Origin: Xenorhabdus bovienii SS-2004
GTDB lineage: Bacteria; Pseudomonadota; Gammaproteobacteria; Enterobacterales; Enterobacteriaceae
Assembly (NCBI RefSeq): GCF_000027225.1
Contig: NC_013892.1
Span: 1-64,000, forward strand
Length of the DNA: 64,000 nucleotides
Direction: 5' to 3'
The stretch's first letter is position 1. Each line of letters begins with the position of its first letter. The translations under genes and the position numbers were made by a program. Below are positions 45,949 through 61,974 of the stretch, in pieces. The notes below the pieces were generated by a model that worked only from the letters and a program-made list of their open reading frames with translations, did not search any database and was not told the origin of the DNA.

Positions 45949-45976
45949 ATGCAGCCATCAGTTTTGATGGCTGCAT
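45949..45976 (+). terminator. rbsB-rbsK intercistronic hairpin
   Basis: A perfect 12-bp stem (ATGCAGCCATCA with TGATGGCTGCAT) with a GTTT loop lies 11 bases after rbsB. No T-run follows, so it is more likely an mRNA-stabilising or attenuating hairpin than a full terminator. It fits a need for more RbsB than RbsK. Confidence 0.65.
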
Positions 45977-46000
45977 CATCACTGAACAGGAATAAATGTA

Positions 46001-46930
46001 ATGAGTATGGCAAAACTTGCCGTGATGGGCAGCATTAATGCAGATCACATCTTGAACCTCGAATCTTTTCCTCAGCCTGGGGAAACCGTGATGGGAAAAC
46101 AGTATCAGGTTGCATTTGGGGGAAAGGGAGCTAATCAGGCGGTTGCTGCAGGTCGCTGTGGTGCTGACATTACATTTATTGCTTGTGTTGGCCAAGATGA
46201 TATTGGCGAGCGTGTCCGTCAACAATTGGTGAAAGATAATATCAATACCTCGGCAATCGGAGTTATTGAAGGTGAAACAACGGGTGTAGCACTGATTTTT
46301 GTGAATCAGCAAGGGGAAAACGTCATTGGCATTAGCGCAGGAGCGAATGGCGCACTCACATCTGAATATTTCCACCATCATGAGCAGGTGGTCAAAGAGG
46401 CTGATGTGTTGTTGTTACAGCTCGAAACACCGTTGGAAACTGTACAGCTGGCCGCTGAAACGGCCAGAAAACATAACACTAAAGTTATCTTGAACCCTGC
46501 GCCAGCACAGAAACTCTCTGAACAATTGCTTTCTTTGGTCGATATTATCACTCCTAATGAAACAGAAGCGGAATACTTAACTGGGATCGCTGTAAAAGAT
46601 AATGTAGGAGCAGAAAAAGCCGCTCAGGACTTGCATAAAAAAGGTATTGAAATCGTTATTATCACATTGGGCAGCCGTGGCGTATGGCTGAGTGAAAATG
46701 GTAAGCAAGGTAAAATTGTTCCTGGATTTAAAGTTAAGGCAATCGATACGATTGCGGCGGGCGATACATTTAATGGCGCACTGGTAACGGGATTATTGGA
46801 GGGGAAAGGAATCGTATCGGCAATTCGTTTTGCCCATGCTGCGGCAGCTATTGCTGTGACACGTCAGGGAGCGCAGCCAGCTGTTCCGTGGCGACGTGAG
46901 ATTGATGCATTTCTGGCTGAACAGGACTAA
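46001..46930 (+). CDS. rbsK: Ribokinase
   Basis: RbsK phosphorylates ribose to ribose-5-phosphate. The 309-residue PfkB-family protein begins with GSINADHIL and the ribose-binding [16 protein letters not shown]. The ATP site and catalytic base are in [15 protein letters not shown], with Asp as the base. It is the fifth gene of the operon, two bases before rbsR. Confidence 0.96.
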   Translation: MSMAKLAVMGSINADHILNLESFPQPGETVMGKQYQVAFGGKGANQAVAAGRCGADITFIACVGQDDIGERVRQQLVKDNINTSAIGVIEGETTGVALIFVNQQGENVIGISAGANGALTSEYFHHHEQVVKEADVLLLQLETPLETVQLAAETARKHNTKVILNPAPAQKLSEQLLSLVDIITPNETEAEYLTGIAVKDNVGAEKAAQDLHKKGIEIVIITLGSRGVWLSENGKQGKIVPGFKVKAIDTIAAGDTFNGALVTGLLEGKGIVSAIRFAHAAAAIAVTRQGAQPAVPWRREIDAFLAEQD

Positions 46931-46932
46931 CC

Positions 46933-47934
46933 GTGGCTACTATGAAGGACGTTGCCCGTCTTGCGGGTGTATCTACATCAACGGTCTCTTATGTAATTAA
47001 CGATAACCGTTATGTCAGTGAGAGAGTGAAAAAGAAAGTCAATGCGGCTATTGATGAGTTGAACTATGCGCCTTCCGCTTTGGCCAGAAGTCTGAAAATC
47101 AAGAAAACCAAAACCATCGGTATGCTGGTCACAACCAGTAATAACCCGTTTTATGCTGAAATTGTCAGGGGAGTTGAACGGAATTGTTACGAGCGTGGAT
47201 ACAGCTTAATTCTGTGTAATACCGAAGGTGACGTGACGCGGTTGATCCGCAGTATGGAAACACTGTTGCAAAAACGTGTTGATGGATTGTTAATCATGTG
47301 TTCTGAAAATGCGATTCTACCCAATGACTTTCTGCTCCGATATCCACTTATACCGATGGTAACAATGGATTGGTCGCCTTTTTATGTATCCAGTGATGTC
47401 ATCAAAGATAACTCTCTATTGGGGGGCGAATTAGCCACAAGTTATCTGATTAGCCGAGGTTTTCGTAAAATAGCCTGTATCGCTGGCCCACAGGATAAGA
47501 CGCCAGCCCGTCAGCGTCTGGCTGGATATCGAAAAGCAATGAAAGATGCCCAGTTAGAGATCCCGGAAGGATATGAAATCCACAGTGATTTTGAATTTGC
47601 TGGTGGATTGTCATCAATGGAACAGCTACTCCAATTATCTAAACCTCCTGAGGCGGTATTTGCAGGAAATGACGCCATGGCTATTGGGGCTTATCAAGCC
47701 TTACATAGAGCGGGTTTTTCTGTTCCCGATGATATCTCCGTGATTGGATATGATGACATTTCGATGGCGCCTTACATGACCCCACCACTGACCACCATTC
47801 ATCAACCCAAAGATGAATTGGGTAAGCTGGCTATTGATACTCTGCTCTATAGAATGGGCAATCCGGAAAGTGAGCCAAAACAATTAATTTTGAAGCCAAA
47901 ACTGATTGAGCGGAATTCTGTAGCCAGACGCTGA
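46933..47934 (+). CDS. rbsR: Ribose operon repressor RbsR
   Basis: RbsR is a LacI-family repressor that releases its operator when ribose is bound. The GTG start at 46933 gives [20 protein letters not shown], the family start, and 333 residues; an ATG three codons later is possible. The N-terminal helix-turn-helix and hinge (SALARSLK) are intact and the C-terminal ribose domain is complete ([17 protein letters not shown]). It autoregulates the operon through the palindrome upstream of rbsD and ends 5 bases from hsrA, convergent. Confidence 0.95.
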   Translation: MATMKDVARLAGVSTSTVSYVINDNRYVSERVKKKVNAAIDELNYAPSALARSLKIKKTKTIGMLVTTSNNPFYAEIVRGVERNCYERGYSLILCNTEGDVTRLIRSMETLLQKRVDGLLIMCSENAILPNDFLLRYPLIPMVTMDWSPFYVSSDVIKDNSLLGGELATSYLISRGFRKIACIAGPQDKTPARQRLAGYRKAMKDAQLEIPEGYEIHSDFEFAGGLSSMEQLLQLSKPPEAVFAGNDAMAIGAYQALHRAGFSVPDDISVIGYDDISMAPYMTPPLTTIHQPKDELGKLAIDTLLYRMGNPESEPKQLILKPKLIERNSVARR

Positions 47935-47939
47935 AAGCA

Positions 47940-49322
47940 TTACTTTTTGATCAAATTCCGGCCATCTTCTTTCTTCAATAACAGGAAAACAAAAGAAGAG
48001 GCTAGAGTAATCACGCCTATCGTAATAAAGGTATAGTGGAAGTGATCCACTGTTGAACCGTATTCCGCTGATTCGTAAAACCGAAGGATTGCAGCACTGA
48101 CTGTTACTCCTAAACTGATAGATAACTGTTGAGTAACCGCCAATAGGCTATTGCCCGCACTGGCATTGTTATTATTCAAATCACCAAGGGTAATGGTATT
48201 CATTGATGTAAATTGCGTGGACATTGCCATTCCTAAAACAAATAGAGGAATGATCAAAAAGACGAGTGATATCTCCGGTGTCTGTAGTGAAAACTGTGCA
48301 ATCATCACACCAATGATCACCGTAACCCAAATGAGCGTGTTTCGATATCCAAATTGAGTCAGTAATTTGGTGACAAAAGATTTAGCGAGAATTGCGCCAA
48401 TGGCGTTTGGTGCCATCATTATCCCGGCAATAACCGCCGAATAACCAAAACCCACTTGTAGCATTAACGGAATAAGAAATGAGAGGGATCCTGTACTTAA
48501 GCGAGTGGCAATATTGCTGGTGATACCAACTGAAAAGGTACGTGTTTGGAACAACTGGAGGTCGATGAGTGGATTTGGGTGCCTTTTTGCATGAAAAATA
48601 TATCCTGACAGCATAATGATACTACCCGCCATAACCGCAACGGGAACATAGTTAGGTAGAGTATTATTACCAAATAAATCAAAGCTGACCGAAAGCATCA
48701 CCAGTCCTACACTAAATAGCATGAATCCCAGAAAATCAAAGAAGCATTTAGGCATGGTAAAGTTGGGCATGTGCTTTTTGGCATAAATAATACCCAGTAG
48801 GCCGATAGGAATATTGATGATGAAGATCCAATGCCAAGTTGCATAAGTTACTAACAGTCCGCCGAGCATGGGGCCTAAAATTGGGCCAAGCAAACCTGGC
48901 ATAGTCACAAAATTCAAAACGGGCAACAATTCGCTGCGAGGATATGCCCGCAGTAATGCCAAACGGGCAACAGGCATCATCATGGCACCACCGATCCCTT
49001 GAATGACGCGGGCAGCTACCAAAAAAGAGAAACTGCTGGATAACGCACAGGCGAGTGAACCTAAAGAAAAAAGGGAAACGGCATAAATGAATATCCGTTG
49101 TGTGCCGAATCTATCAGCCAACCAACCACTGACCGGGATTAACATTGCCACCGTTAAGGTATAACTAACAATGGCTGGCTGCATTGCCAGAGGATGATGA
49201 TTAAGACTTTTAGCAATTGCCGGCAATGCGGTATTAAGGATGGTTGCATCCAGGGATTGCATAAAAAAAGCTATCGCAGCAATCCAGGGCAGTCCCGACA
49301 TACTGCGTGCAGATTTGACCAT
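47940..49322 (-). CDS. hsrA: MFS drug:proton antiporter family protein HsrA
   Basis: HsrA (YieO) is a DHA2-type transporter with about 14 membrane spans; its substrate is unknown. The 460 residues (475 in E. coli) share the family start [20 protein letters not shown], the loop motif [11 protein letters not shown] and motif C-like [10 protein letters not shown]. An AGGAT ribosome site precedes the ATG. It lies beyond rbsR, as in E. coli, but the next E. coli gene, yieP, is missing and the rRNA operon follows directly. Confidence 0.93.
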   Translation of the reverse strand: MVKSARSMSGLPWIAAIAFFMQSLDATILNTALPAIAKSLNHHPLAMQPAIVSYTLTVAMLIPVSGWLADRFGTQRIFIYAVSLFSLGSLACALSSSFSFLVAARVIQGIGGAMMMPVARLALLRAYPRSELLPVLNFVTMPGLLGPILGPMLGGLLVTYATWHWIFIINIPIGLLGIIYAKKHMPNFTMPKCFFDFLGFMLFSVGLVMLSVSFDLFGNNTLPNYVPVAVMAGSIIMLSGYIFHAKRHPNPLIDLQLFQTRTFSVGITSNIATRLSTGSLSFLIPLMLQVGFGYSAVIAGIMMAPNAIGAILAKSFVTKLLTQFGYRNTLIWVTVIIGVMIAQFSLQTPEISLVFLIIPLFVLGMAMSTQFTSMNTITLGDLNNNNASAGNSLLAVTQQLSISLGVTVSAAILRFYESAEYGSTVDHFHYTFITIGVITLASSFVFLLLKKEDGRNLIKK

Positions 49323-49554
49323 TAGATATCCTGTTATATTTTAATAATCGATGATTACTTACTGGGTATTTTTTTCCATTTGTTTTTGTTCTCTTAACTG
49401 CATGGATGTCACATGCTCCTTCTATTTAACACATTATACTACTGTATAGATTTAACCATTGTTGTCGATAACACCAATATCTGATCGAAAAGAGAGCGTA
49501 AATGCCAGTTTTGTTGAAAAAAAACACGAACGGAAAGAAAATTCAAAAAAACTA

Positions 49555-49582
49555 TTGCCAGGCACGGAAAAGTCCCTATAAT
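49555..49582 (+). promoter_or_regulatory. rRNA operon promoter P1
   Basis: TTGCCA (49555-49560) and TATAAT (49577-49582) are 16 bases apart. A GC-rich discriminator (GCGCCACC) follows, typical of stringently controlled rRNA P1 promoters. A-tracts just upstream fit an UP element. Confidence 0.88.
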
Positions 49583-49656
49583 GCGCCACCACTGACCGAC
49601 GCTGAGCGAAGACACGCCGCCGAGGACAGCGGGAGAAAAGCCCTGAAAATAAAGGC

Positions 49657-49684
49657 TTGACACCCGGCGAGGAAAGCGTAAGAT
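49657..49684 (+). promoter_or_regulatory. rRNA operon promoter P2
   Basis: TTGACA (49657-49662) and TAAGAT (49679-49684) are 16 bases apart, about 100 bases after P1, the usual tandem arrangement. Confidence 0.75.
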
Positions 49685-49723
49685 ACGCAGCCTCACGACA
49701 CGGAGCCCTGCTCCGGTCGGACC

Positions 49724-49735
49724 GCTCTTTAACAA
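49724..49735 (+). promoter_or_regulatory. rRNA leader boxA antitermination site
   Basis: GCTCTTTAACAA matches the boxA element that recruits NusB and related factors to rRNA transcripts. Confidence 0.85.
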
Positions 49736-49879
49736 TTTAATCAGACAATCTGTGTGGGCACTCACAAGACAGTATCGACAGCATCGCAAGATGCCGAAAA
49801 CTTTAAAGTCTTAAAGAGTGACTAAAACAGTTAATTCATTACGAACTAACAGTAACAATTCTTTGAGCATCAGACTTTT

Positions 49880-51421
<1,542 letters not shown>

Positions 51422-51504
51422 CCTGAATGATAGTGATTGTGCAGTGTCCACACAGATTGTCTGATGAAAGAAAATGAGCAGGAATGCCCGCGAAGAAGAC
51501 TTGA

Positions 51505-51580
51505 GTCCCCTTCGTCTAGAGGCCTAGGACACCGCCCTTTCACGGCGGTAACAGGGGTTCGAATCCCCTAGGGGACGCCA
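51505..51580 (+). tRNA. tRNA-Glu (UUC anticodon)
   Basis: The 76-base tRNA lies in the 16S-23S spacer. It begins GTCCCCTTCGTCTAGAGG, has the anticodon TTC at 51539-51541, the T-loop GGTTCGAATCC and an encoded CCA end. It is almost identical to the E. coli tRNA-Glu. No second spacer tRNA is present. Confidence 0.97.
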
Positions 51581-51766
51581 TCCTGTTCAGGCACTGTGTG
51601 AAAGGCAGGGTCACCGAATTATTGGTAAACGGACTGCAAAGTCGGTTTACCAATAACGCTCTTTAATAATCTGGAACAAGCTGAAAATTTGAAACAATCA
51701 GTGCCGTCATGGACGGGACTGGTGAGTCTCTCAAAACGCACACCCGAAGACACCTTCGGGTTGTGA

Positions 51767-54675
<2,909 letters not shown>

Positions 54676-54758
54676 GACAACACCGAAGGTGTTTTGGTGA
54701 GAGAGAGACGCAGTTTCAAATGAAAAACAGCAGCTTGTTCGGGATTGAACACAGAATT

Positions 54759-54878
54759 TGTCTGGCGGCCATAGCGCGGTGGTCCCACCTGATCCCATGC
54801 CGAACTCAGCAGTGAAACGCCGTAGCGCCGATGGTAGTGTGGGGTCTCCCCATGTGAGAGTAGGGCACTGCCAGACAT
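54759..54878 (+). rRNA. rrf: 5S ribosomal RNA
   Basis: 120 bases beginning TGTCTGGCGGCCATAGCGCG and ending CTGCCAGACAT, with complementary ends that form helix I. It differs from E. coli by only a few bases. No distal tRNA follows. Confidence 0.96.
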
Positions 54879-54894
54879 CTATTTAGCCAGAGAA

Positions 54895-54918
54895 GCCACC
54901 CCACCGGGTGGCTTTTTT
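54895..54918 (+). terminator. rRNA operon terminator
   Basis: A GCCACCC/GGGTGGC stem with a CACC loop is followed by six T, directly after 5S. It is a classic intrinsic terminator. Confidence 0.92.
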
Positions 54919-54997
54919 GCATTTGATGAATTTTAAAAGGACTTTTGAAAAATAATTTACTACTCCGATTGGCTAAACAAAATTAATGTACCTTCCC

Positions 54998-56644
54998 CTA
55001 CTCGATACCAATTCCAGTCTGTGAACGAATAAACTGATTGCGAAACATTTTCCTTTCCTGCTGACCTTGTTGTGATCCATCTGTGATGGAAAATAACCAT
55101 GTACAGATGAATGCTACAAACATAGAAAACAGTGCAGGGTATTCATACGGATAAATTGGCTTTTCATGACCGAGGATGTTGACCCAAATAGTAGGCCCAA
55201 GGATCATTAATACAACCGCACTAATTAATCCTAACCACCCGCCAATGAGTGCCCCTCGCGTTGTCAGCTTGTTCCAGTACATCGATAATAAAATAATCGG
55301 AAAGTTACAGCTTGCGGCAATTGAGAATGCCAAACCCACCATGAAGGCAATATTTTGTTTTTCAAACAGAATACCCAATCCAATGGCGACAAAACCGAGA
55401 ATAATGACGGTAATCTTAGAAACTTTCAGTTCATCCCGCTCATTGGCTTGACCTTGCTTAATTACATTAGCGTAGAGATCATGAGAAACTGCTGAAGCAC
55501 CTGCTAAAGTTAACCCTGCCACAACAGCTAAAATAGTGGCAAAGGCCACGGCAGAGATGAAACCAAGGAAGAAGTTACCGCCAACGGCATCGGCAAGATG
55601 AACAGCGGACATATTCGTTCCACCAATTAATGCCCCAGTTGCATCTTTGAACGCGGGATTGGGACTGACTAATAATATTGCACCAAACCCAATGATAAAC
55701 GTCAGGATATAAAAATAGCCGATAAACCCTGTGGCATAGAAAACACTTTTACGGGCTTCTTTAGCATCACTAACGGTAAAAAATCGCATGATAATATGTG
55801 GCAATCCGGCAGTGCCAAACATCAATGCCAGTCCTAAAGAGAGTGCTGATATAGGATCAGACACCAATCCGCCTGGGCTCATGATTGCCTGACCACGGGA
55901 ATGCACAGCTATAGCTTCTTTAAACAGAGTATTGAAATTGAAATTTACAGCTTTCATGACCATCAGCGCCATGAATGTTGCTCCTGCCAGTAATAGGATT
56001 GCCTTGATAATTTGAACCCATGTCGTTGCCAGCATTCCACCAAACAGCACATACAGCACCATCAAAATACCGACCAAAATAACTGCAATGTGATAATTCA
56101 ACCCAAATAGCAGCTCAATGAGTTTTCCTGCCCCAACCATTTGAGCGATCAAATATAGTGCAACGACAACCAAAGAGCCTATTGCTGACAAAGTACGAAT
56201 GGGACGCTGTTTCAATCGATAAGAGGCGACATCAGCAAACGTGTAACGCCCTAGATTTCTCAAACGTTCAGCGATGAGGAATAGAATAATTGGCCAGCCA
56301 ACGAGGAAGCCTATTGAATAGATCAGGCCATCGTAACCAGAGGTATAGACTAACGCGGAAATTCCCAGAAAAGAGGCGGCTGACATATAGTCACCAGCGA
56401 TGGCCATTCCGTTTTGAAACCCTGTAATACGTCCACCAGCGGTATAATAATCTGAACGTGATTGCGTTCGTTTTGAAGCCCAATAAGTAATGCAAAGAGT
56501 GAACCCAACGAATAACAGAAACATAACAATAGCTTGAATATTCAAGGGTTGTTCTTCGACCTTGCCTGAAATGGCATCCGCTTGTGCTAAGTTGTGAAAG
56601 AGTGTGGAAAATAGCAGCATCGCTGACAATACGATTTTTTTCAT
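54998..56644 (-). CDS. actP: Acetate/glycolate:cation symporter ActP
   Basis: ActP is a sodium-solute symporter that takes up acetate. The 548 residues (549 in E. coli) start with a cleavable signal sequence ([16 protein letters not shown]...AQADAISG), followed by about 13 membrane spans. Conserved segments include [20 protein letters not shown] and [11 protein letters not shown]. Its start overlaps the yjcH stop by four bases (ATGA), so it is coupled to yjcH in the acs operon. Confidence 0.95.
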   Translation of the reverse strand: MKKIVLSAMLLFSTLFHNLAQADAISGKVEEQPLNIQAIVMFLLFVGFTLCITYWASKRTQSRSDYYTAGGRITGFQNGMAIAGDYMSAASFLGISALVYTSGYDGLIYSIGFLVGWPIILFLIAERLRNLGRYTFADVASYRLKQRPIRTLSAIGSLVVVALYLIAQMVGAGKLIELLFGLNYHIAVILVGILMVLYVLFGGMLATTWVQIIKAILLLAGATFMALMVMKAVNFNFNTLFKEAIAVHSRGQAIMSPGGLVSDPISALSLGLALMFGTAGLPHIIMRFFTVSDAKEARKSVFYATGFIGYFYILTFIIGFGAILLVSPNPAFKDATGALIGGTNMSAVHLADAVGGNFFLGFISAVAFATILAVVAGLTLAGASAVSHDLYANVIKQGQANERDELKVSKITVIILGFVAIGLGILFEKQNIAFMVGLAFSIAASCNFPIILLSMYWNKLTTRGALIGGWLGLISAVVLMILGPTIWVNILGHEKPIYPYEYPALFSMFVAFICTWLFSITDGSQQGQQERKMFRNQFIRSQTGIGIE

Positions 56645-56952
56645 TTTTTTACCTCATTGAGGATAGTCGAAGTCAAACGATCAAATTCACCATTCGCTCT
56701 GACAACATAGATCCCTGTCAATATGAAAGAAATAAATATAATGCCAACCCCCACAGGAATACCACGCGTCATGCTGGAGCCTTCATAGAGGGGAGTACCA
56801 AGCCACTCAGGGGAAAAAGCGATAAGAAAAATAAATCCAACATAAAGTACTAACATGATGGCGGATAACAACCAGGCAAAGCGCCCACGCTTCTGAACCA
56901 ATTCCTTAAAGCGGGGATTATTTTCAATCTCTTGATAAATATCAGGATTCAT
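56641..56952 (-). CDS. yjcH: DUF485 inner-membrane protein YjcH
   Basis: YjcH is a small two-span membrane protein encoded with acs and actP; its role in acetate use is undefined. The 103 residues contain the family segments [16 protein letters not shown] and [11 protein letters not shown]. It starts after a 169-base gap from acs that holds a GC-rich hairpin. Confidence 0.93.
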   Translation of the reverse strand: MNPDIYQEIENNPRFKELVQKRGRFAWLLSAIMLVLYVGFIFLIAFSPEWLGTPLYEGSSMTRGIPVGVGIIFISFILTGIYVVRANGEFDRLTSTILNEVKK

Positions 56953-57097
56953 CAGAGTGTCTCCTTCTTGGATTTTGAACGATACACCTTAATTGCGTTA
57001 TTGATTGCTAAACGCGGGGTACAGAAGTCCGTGGGAGCTCATGACGTATTTGTCATGTCCCTGCACAGTTCTCTGTTTTTGGTGATACGTTATTCAA

Positions 57098-57113
57098 GCC
57101 GCCTTCCGGCGGC
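57098..57113. repeat. GC-rich hairpin between acs and yjcH
   Basis: GCCGCC-TTCC-GGCGGC forms a tight hairpin just after the acs stop, with a T-run on the + strand side. On the acs strand it may stabilise the acs mRNA end or lower yjcH-actP transcription. Confidence 0.55.
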
Positions 57114-57121
57114 GTACTTTT

Positions 57122-59077
57122 TTAAGTCATATTCATGGATTGTTTTTCTTCCAGCAGTTTTTCAACGACACCCGGATCTGCTAGTGTGGAGGTATCACCT
57201 AAGTTACTGGTATCGCCGGAAGCAATTTTGCGCAAGATACGGCGCATGATCTTCCCTGAACGCGTTTTGGGCAAAGAATCCGTCCAGTGAAGAATATCGG
57301 GTGTTGCAATCGGGCCGATTTCTTTGCGAACCCAATTTCTGACTTCGGTATAAAGATCCGGGGAAGGTTCTTCACCATGATTCAGTGTGACATAGGCATA
57401 AATCGCCTGCCCTTTGATATGGTGTGGAATGCCAACAACAGCAGCTTCGGCAATTTTTGGATGTGAAACCAGCGCAGACTCAATTTCTGCGGTTCCCAAC
57501 CGATGACCTGAAATATTCAGGACATCATCGACACGGCCAGTGATCCAGTAATAGCCGTCTTCATCACGTCGAGCGCCATCTCCGCTGAAATACATACCTT
57601 TGAAAGTGGAAAAATAGGTTTGTTCAAAACGCTCATGATCACCAAATAAAGTTCGCGCTTGTCCCGGCCAGGAATCCGTGATGACAAGATTACCCTCACA
57701 TTCGCCAGTTAATGGCTCACCTGAGTTGCCCACCAATGCCGGACTGATACCGAAGAATGGCAAAGTAGCCGAACCTGGTTTGAGGTCGACTGCTCCGGGC
57801 AAAGGCGTGATCATGAACCCGCCTGTTTCGGTTTGCCACCAAGTATCGACAATAGGACATTTACTGTTACCTATCTTCCGGTAGTACCATTCCCATGCTT
57901 CAGGATTAATTGGCTCACCTACCGAGCCCATGATACGTAGTGACGTACGTTTGGTTCCTTCAATCGCCTTATCGCCTTCAGCCATTAATGCACGAATGGC
58001 GGTTGGTGCAGTATAGATAATATTAACCTGATGTTTATCAACGATCTGACAGAGGCGATTGACATCGGGGTAGTTTGGTACACCTTCAAACATCAATGAT
58101 GTTGCACCGCAGGAGAGAGGCCCATACAGAAGGTAGCTGTGGCCGGTTACCCAGCCAATATCGGCTGTACACCAGTAGATCTCCCCAGGGCGGTAATCAA
58201 ACGTGTATTTGAAAGTCAAAGAAGCATAGACCAGATAACCGCCAGTGGTATGTAGAACCCCTTTAGGTTTGCCGGTTGAGCCAGAGGTATAAAGTATGAA
58301 AAGTGGATCTTCGGCATTCATTTCTTCGGCAGGGCAATCTGTGCTGACATTTTCGATCAACTCATGCCACCACAAATCACGACCTTCCTGCCAGCTTTTG
58401 GTGTTACCAGTACGCTTGAAGACTACCACATTAACAACGTCGGTTACGGCTGGATTACTCAGTGCTTCATCGACATTCTTTTTCAATGGAATAACGCGGC
58501 CTGCACGTATCCCTTCATCTGCGGTAATAATCAGCTTGGCATTGGAATCGATAACCCTGCCAGCAATGGCATCAGGAGAAAAACCACCAAAAATCACGGA
58601 ATGGATTGCACCAACTCGGGTACAGGCCAGCATGGCAACGGCGGCTTCGGGTACCATTGGCATATAAATCGCAACGACATCACCTTTTTTGACATCAAGT
58701 TTTTTCAATACATTGGCGAATTGGCAGACATCATGATATAGCTCGCGATACGTAACATGCTTGGATTCTGCGGGATTGTCTCCTTCCCAGATGATAGCGG
58801 TTTGCTCACCACGTTCCTGCAAATGGCGGTCAAGGCAGTTGGCACTTAAATTCAGTGTGCCATCTTCAAACCAGCGGATACTGACATGCCCTGGGTCGAA
58901 AGAGGTGTTTTTAACCTGAGTATAAGGTTTAATCCAATCCACTATCTTACCTTTCTCACTCCAGAACGCTTCAGGATCTTGTAGTGACCATTGGTAATCT
59001 TGTAGATATTGTTGTTTGCTTATCAGGGCCGTTTCTGCAATGTCAGCAGGAATAAGATGCTTGATTATCTGAGTCAT
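57122..59077 (-). CDS. acs: Acetyl-CoA synthetase
   Basis: Acs activates acetate to acetyl-CoA through acetyl-AMP for growth on low acetate. The 651 residues (652 in E. coli) include the AMP-forming P-loop [19 protein letters not shown] and the C-terminal catalytic lysine in [11 protein letters not shown], the site that is acetylated for control in other bacteria. It leads acs-yjcH-actP and is divergent from sodA. Confidence 0.97.
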   Translation of the reverse strand: MTQIIKHLIPADIAETALISKQQYLQDYQWSLQDPEAFWSEKGKIVDWIKPYTQVKNTSFDPGHVSIRWFEDGTLNLSANCLDRHLQERGEQTAIIWEGDNPAESKHVTYRELYHDVCQFANVLKKLDVKKGDVVAIYMPMVPEAAVAMLACTRVGAIHSVIFGGFSPDAIAGRVIDSNAKLIITADEGIRAGRVIPLKKNVDEALSNPAVTDVVNVVVFKRTGNTKSWQEGRDLWWHELIENVSTDCPAEEMNAEDPLFILYTSGSTGKPKGVLHTTGGYLVYASLTFKYTFDYRPGEIYWCTADIGWVTGHSYLLYGPLSCGATSLMFEGVPNYPDVNRLCQIVDKHQVNIIYTAPTAIRALMAEGDKAIEGTKRTSLRIMGSVGEPINPEAWEWYYRKIGNSKCPIVDTWWQTETGGFMITPLPGAVDLKPGSATLPFFGISPALVGNSGEPLTGECEGNLVITDSWPGQARTLFGDHERFEQTYFSTFKGMYFSGDGARRDEDGYYWITGRVDDVLNISGHRLGTAEIESALVSHPKIAEAAVVGIPHHIKGQAIYAYVTLNHGEEPSPDLYTEVRNWVRKEIGPIATPDILHWTDSLPKTRSGKIMRRILRKIASGDTSNLGDTSTLADPGVVEKLLEEKQSMNMT

Positions 59078-59448
59078 ATTTTTATCTCCTTGCGATTGTT
59101 AATACTATGTCAAAACAACGTTAACTAAAGTGTAAAGAGAAGTTTTGTTTCTTTTTTGCGCGGAAGATCACGCATTAAAGAGAATGCATTTCATGGAATG
59201 ATCAATTAATGCGGCGTGTTTGAGAGAAATTAAGTTCTGTTGATAATTTAATCTTTGGAGAGAACGACTAACTTATGGATTTTATTTAGTTATTCTATCT
59301 AATGAAGAAATGAAACTGAGAAATGGAAAGGAAACCCTAGTTATAATATGGAATTGATAATCATTTTCATTGCTGTTTAAGTCATTATAATAACTATGTT
59401 GTTCACAAGCTGTGAGCCTTATACATTCTAAACTACTGGAGATATGAC
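59078..59448. promoter_or_regulatory. Divergent acs-sodA promoter region
   Basis: This 371-base AT-rich region holds the promoters of acs (minus) and sodA (plus). A weak CRP-like site (TGCGC-N6-TCACG, 59157-59172) is near acs and a Fur-like site is near sodA. Exact promoters were not resolved. Confidence 0.45.
59356..59371. promoter_or_regulatory. Fur-like box upstream of sodA
   Basis: GATAATCATTTTCATT matches the Fur consensus core (GATAATGATAATCATTATC) well and lies about 80 bases before the sodA start. In E. coli sodA is repressed by Fur, which suits manganese SOD use under iron limitation. Confidence 0.6.
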
Positions 59449-60075
59449 ATGAGCTATTCACTGCCCGCTCTACCTTACTCTTATGATGCGTTGGAGCCTC
59501 ATTTCGATAAGCCGACGATGGAAATTCATTATACCAAACACCATCAAACCTACGTGACTAACACGAATACAGCGTTGGAAGCTTTCCCTGAATTAGCTAA
59601 ACTTCATATTGATGATCTGATCCAGCAGCTTGATAAAATCCCTGCGGATAAGCGCACTTTTATTCGCAATAATGCGGGCGGTCACTCAAACCATAGTCTG
59701 TTCTGGAAAGGATTAAAATTGGGAACGGTCTTAGGTGGTGCTTTGAAAACGGCCATTGAGAGGGATTTAGGTAGCATTGAGATCTTTAAGGAAAAATTTG
59801 AGCAGGCGGCTGCAACCCGCTTTGGCTCTGGCTGGGCATGGTTGGTTCTAAAAGCAGATGGCAAACTTGCGGTTGTTTCAACTGCCAATCAGGACAGTCC
59901 GTTAATGGGAGAGGAAATTGCCGGTGCTTCAGGTTACCCGATTCTGGGTCTGGATGTGTGGGAACACGCTTATTACCTGAAATATCAAAACCGCCGTCCA
60001 GACTATATTAAGGCGTTTTGGCATGTAGTGGACTGGGATGAGGCAGCAAAGCGTTACGAAGAAAAAATTAAGTAA
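59449..60075 (+). CDS. sodA: Superoxide dismutase [Mn]
   Basis: SodA converts superoxide to hydrogen peroxide and oxygen. The 208 residues (206 in E. coli) carry the metal-binding His in [22 protein letters not shown] and DVWEHAYY. The Gln in [10 protein letters not shown], supplied by the C-terminal domain, favours the manganese type. A GGAG ribosome site precedes ATG. Confidence 0.96.
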   Translation: MSYSLPALPYSYDALEPHFDKPTMEIHYTKHHQTYVTNTNTALEAFPELAKLHIDDLIQQLDKIPADKRTFIRNNAGGHSNHSLFWKGLKLGTVLGGALKTAIERDLGSIEIFKEKFEQAAATRFGSGWAWLVLKADGKLAVVSTANQDSPLMGEEIAGASGYPILGLDVWEHAYYLKYQNRRPDYIKAFWHVVDWDEAAKRYEEKIK

Positions 60076-60099
60076 TTAGTGAGATTTATTTCTCTCAAT

Positions 60100-60129
60100 A
60101 ATGCTGGTCAATGCTATGGCCAGCATTTT
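60100..60129 (+). terminator. sodA terminator
   Basis: AATGCTGG and CCAGCATT form a stem with a short T-run after, 25 bases past the sodA stop. It lies between the convergent sodA and trpS. Confidence 0.7.
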
Positions 60130-60230
60130 GACTATTCGATATTATTGTTATCATGCGTGGGTAATACTTTAATAGCTATCAATAATTTATTGAGAGGAAA
60201 AAATGTATTACCCGAAAGTATATCGAACGA

Positions 60231-61265
60231 TTACGGATGAGCGAGCAAACCTACCGCATCGTAGATTTTATCCAAAGTCGCCTGAGCACGGGCTTGTGCC
60301 TTGGCTGCCCCTTCTGCCATGATTTGATTTAGCAATGCTTCATCATTACGGAAATGATGATAACGTTCTTGCAAATCAGTTAGCATTTCGGATACAGCAT
60401 CTGCGACAGCGCCTTTCAAATGACCGTACATTTTTCCTTCAAACTCAGCTTCCAATTCAGCAATGGTTTTGCCGGTGACACCAGAAAGAATATCCAGCAG
60501 GTTGGAAACACCCGGTTTGTTTTCCAGATCATAGCGTACACGAGGTGGATCTTCAGAATCGGTAACTGCACGTTTGATTTTTTTCGCGACAGATTTTGGA
60601 TCTTCCAGCAGGGCAATAACGTTATTACAGTTATCATCCGACTTTGACATTTTCTTGGCTGGATCTTGCAAAGACATCACTTTAGCACCACCCGTTGGAA
60701 TGAATGGTTCTGGTACGGTGAAAATATCACCGTAAATAGCATTAAAGCGCTGTGCCAGATCACGGCTCAATTCAAGATGCTGTTTCTGGTCAATTCCCAC
60801 AGGGATTTGATTGGCTTGATAAAGCAGAATATCTGCGGCCATCAGAACCGGATAACTAAATAACCCTGCGTTGATGTTTTCCGCATGACGAGCTGATTTA
60901 TCTTTAAACTGGGTCATACGGCCGAGTTCACCAAAATAGGTGTAACAGTTAAGTACCCAACTTAATTGAGAATGCTGTGGAACGTGTGACTGAACGAAGA
61001 TCGTACTTTTCTTGGGGTCAATGCCACATGCGAGGTAAAGTGCAAGCGTATCAAGCGTGCGTTTTTTCAATTCATTTGGGTCTTGGCGCACGGTAATAGC
61101 ATGCTGGTTAACGATGCAATAGATGCAATCATACTCATCCTGCATTTTAACCCACTGACGTAACGCCCCCATGTAGTTACCGATGGTCAATTCACCGGAA
61201 GGCTGTGCGCCGCTGAATACAATAGGTTTTTGGGAGTTTGGTTTCATTACAGTGGGTTCGTTCAT
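60231..61265 (-). CDS. trpS: Tryptophanyl-tRNA synthetase
   Basis: TrpS charges tRNA-Trp. The 344 residues include the class I HIGH-equivalent TIGNYMG near residue 27-33 and KMSKS in the catalytic loop. The ATG at 61265 lies 4 bases after the gph stop; it adds about 10 residues before the E. coli-equivalent start, so ATG at 61247 (MKPNSQKP) is possible. It ends the dam-rpe-gph-trpS unit. Confidence 0.95.
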   Translation of the reverse strand: MNEPTVMKPNSQKPIVFSGAQPSGELTIGNYMGALRQWVKMQDEYDCIYCIVNQHAITVRQDPNELKKRTLDTLALYLACGIDPKKSTIFVQSHVPQHSQLSWVLNCYTYFGELGRMTQFKDKSARHAENINAGLFSYPVLMAADILLYQANQIPVGIDQKQHLELSRDLAQRFNAIYGDIFTVPEPFIPTGGAKVMSLQDPAKKMSKSDDNCNNVIALLEDPKSVAKKIKRAVTDSEDPPRVRYDLENKPGVSNLLDILSGVTGKTIAELEAEFEGKMYGHLKGAVADAVSEMLTDLQERYHHFRNDEALLNQIMAEGAAKAQARAQATLDKIYDAVGLLAHP

Positions 61266-61269
61266 TTTG

Positions 61270-61974
61270 TTACGCTTCCTGAAGTTTTAACGTAGATAAT
61301 CCGATAGCCGGTAGTAAATCCGGGAAATGGTCCAATATATAATCTGGGTGGCTTAATGCTATCGATTCTCCGTAGTTATATCCATAGGTTAAGCCAACAC
61401 AAGGGCAGCCAGCTGCCTGTGCCGCTAAAATATCATTACGGGAATCACCGACAAAAAGCAATTCTTCTTTATGGATGCCAAACATGCCCATTGTTAGATA
61501 TAGCGGGGCAGGATGGGGTTTTTTCTCTTTAACATCATCACCACCCAGCACCAGTGAAAAGTATTCACTGATCCCCAATGATTCCAGCAATGGCGCAATA
61601 AAAGGTGTGGGTTTATTGGTTACGATGGCCATTGGCAGATTATGCTGTGCCAGTGTTGCCAGAGTTTCTTTTACATAGGGAAACAGTTGGCTGCCTGTTG
61701 TCACGGTTGTTTCATAAAACCCATCAAACAGTTTACGGGTTTCACGATGCAATTCAGGGGTGGATTCTACGCCTGCCCATTTCAGTGCACGTTCAACCAT
61801 GACATCCGCGCCGTTACCTATCCAGATAGCAACTCGTTCTTTGCCTGCCGGAGGTAAACCTTTGGCAATCAGAGCCTGATCCAGTGCTTCCGCCAGACCG
61901 CTGGCGCTGTCGACTAATGTTCCATCCAGATCAAATGCAATGGCACGAAGATTTTTCTTAATACTTGTTACCAT
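61270..61974 (-). CDS. gph: Phosphoglycolate phosphatase
   Basis: Gph dephosphorylates 2-phosphoglycolate formed in DNA repair. The 234-residue HAD-family protein has the motif [11 protein letters not shown] near residue 14-23, with VTNKP as motif II and FVGDSRNDI as motif IV. Its start overlaps the rpe stop by one base (TAATG), implying coupling. Confidence 0.94.
   Translation of the reverse strand: MVTSIKKNLRAIAFDLDGTLVDSASGLAEALDQALIAKGLPPAGKERVAIWIGNGADVMVERALKWAGVESTPELHRETRKLFDGFYETTVTTGSQLFPYVKETLATLAQHNLPMAIVTNKPTPFIAPLLESLGISEYFSLVLGGDDVKEKKPHPAPLYLTMGMFGIHKEELLFVGDSRNDILAAQAAGCPCVGLTYGYNYGESIALSHPDYILDHFPDLLPAIGLSTLKLQEA

Noticed and set aside
58296-58741. Plus-strand ORFs of about 125 codons inside acs
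   Set aside because: They are antisense to acs, with no ribosome site or recognisable domain.
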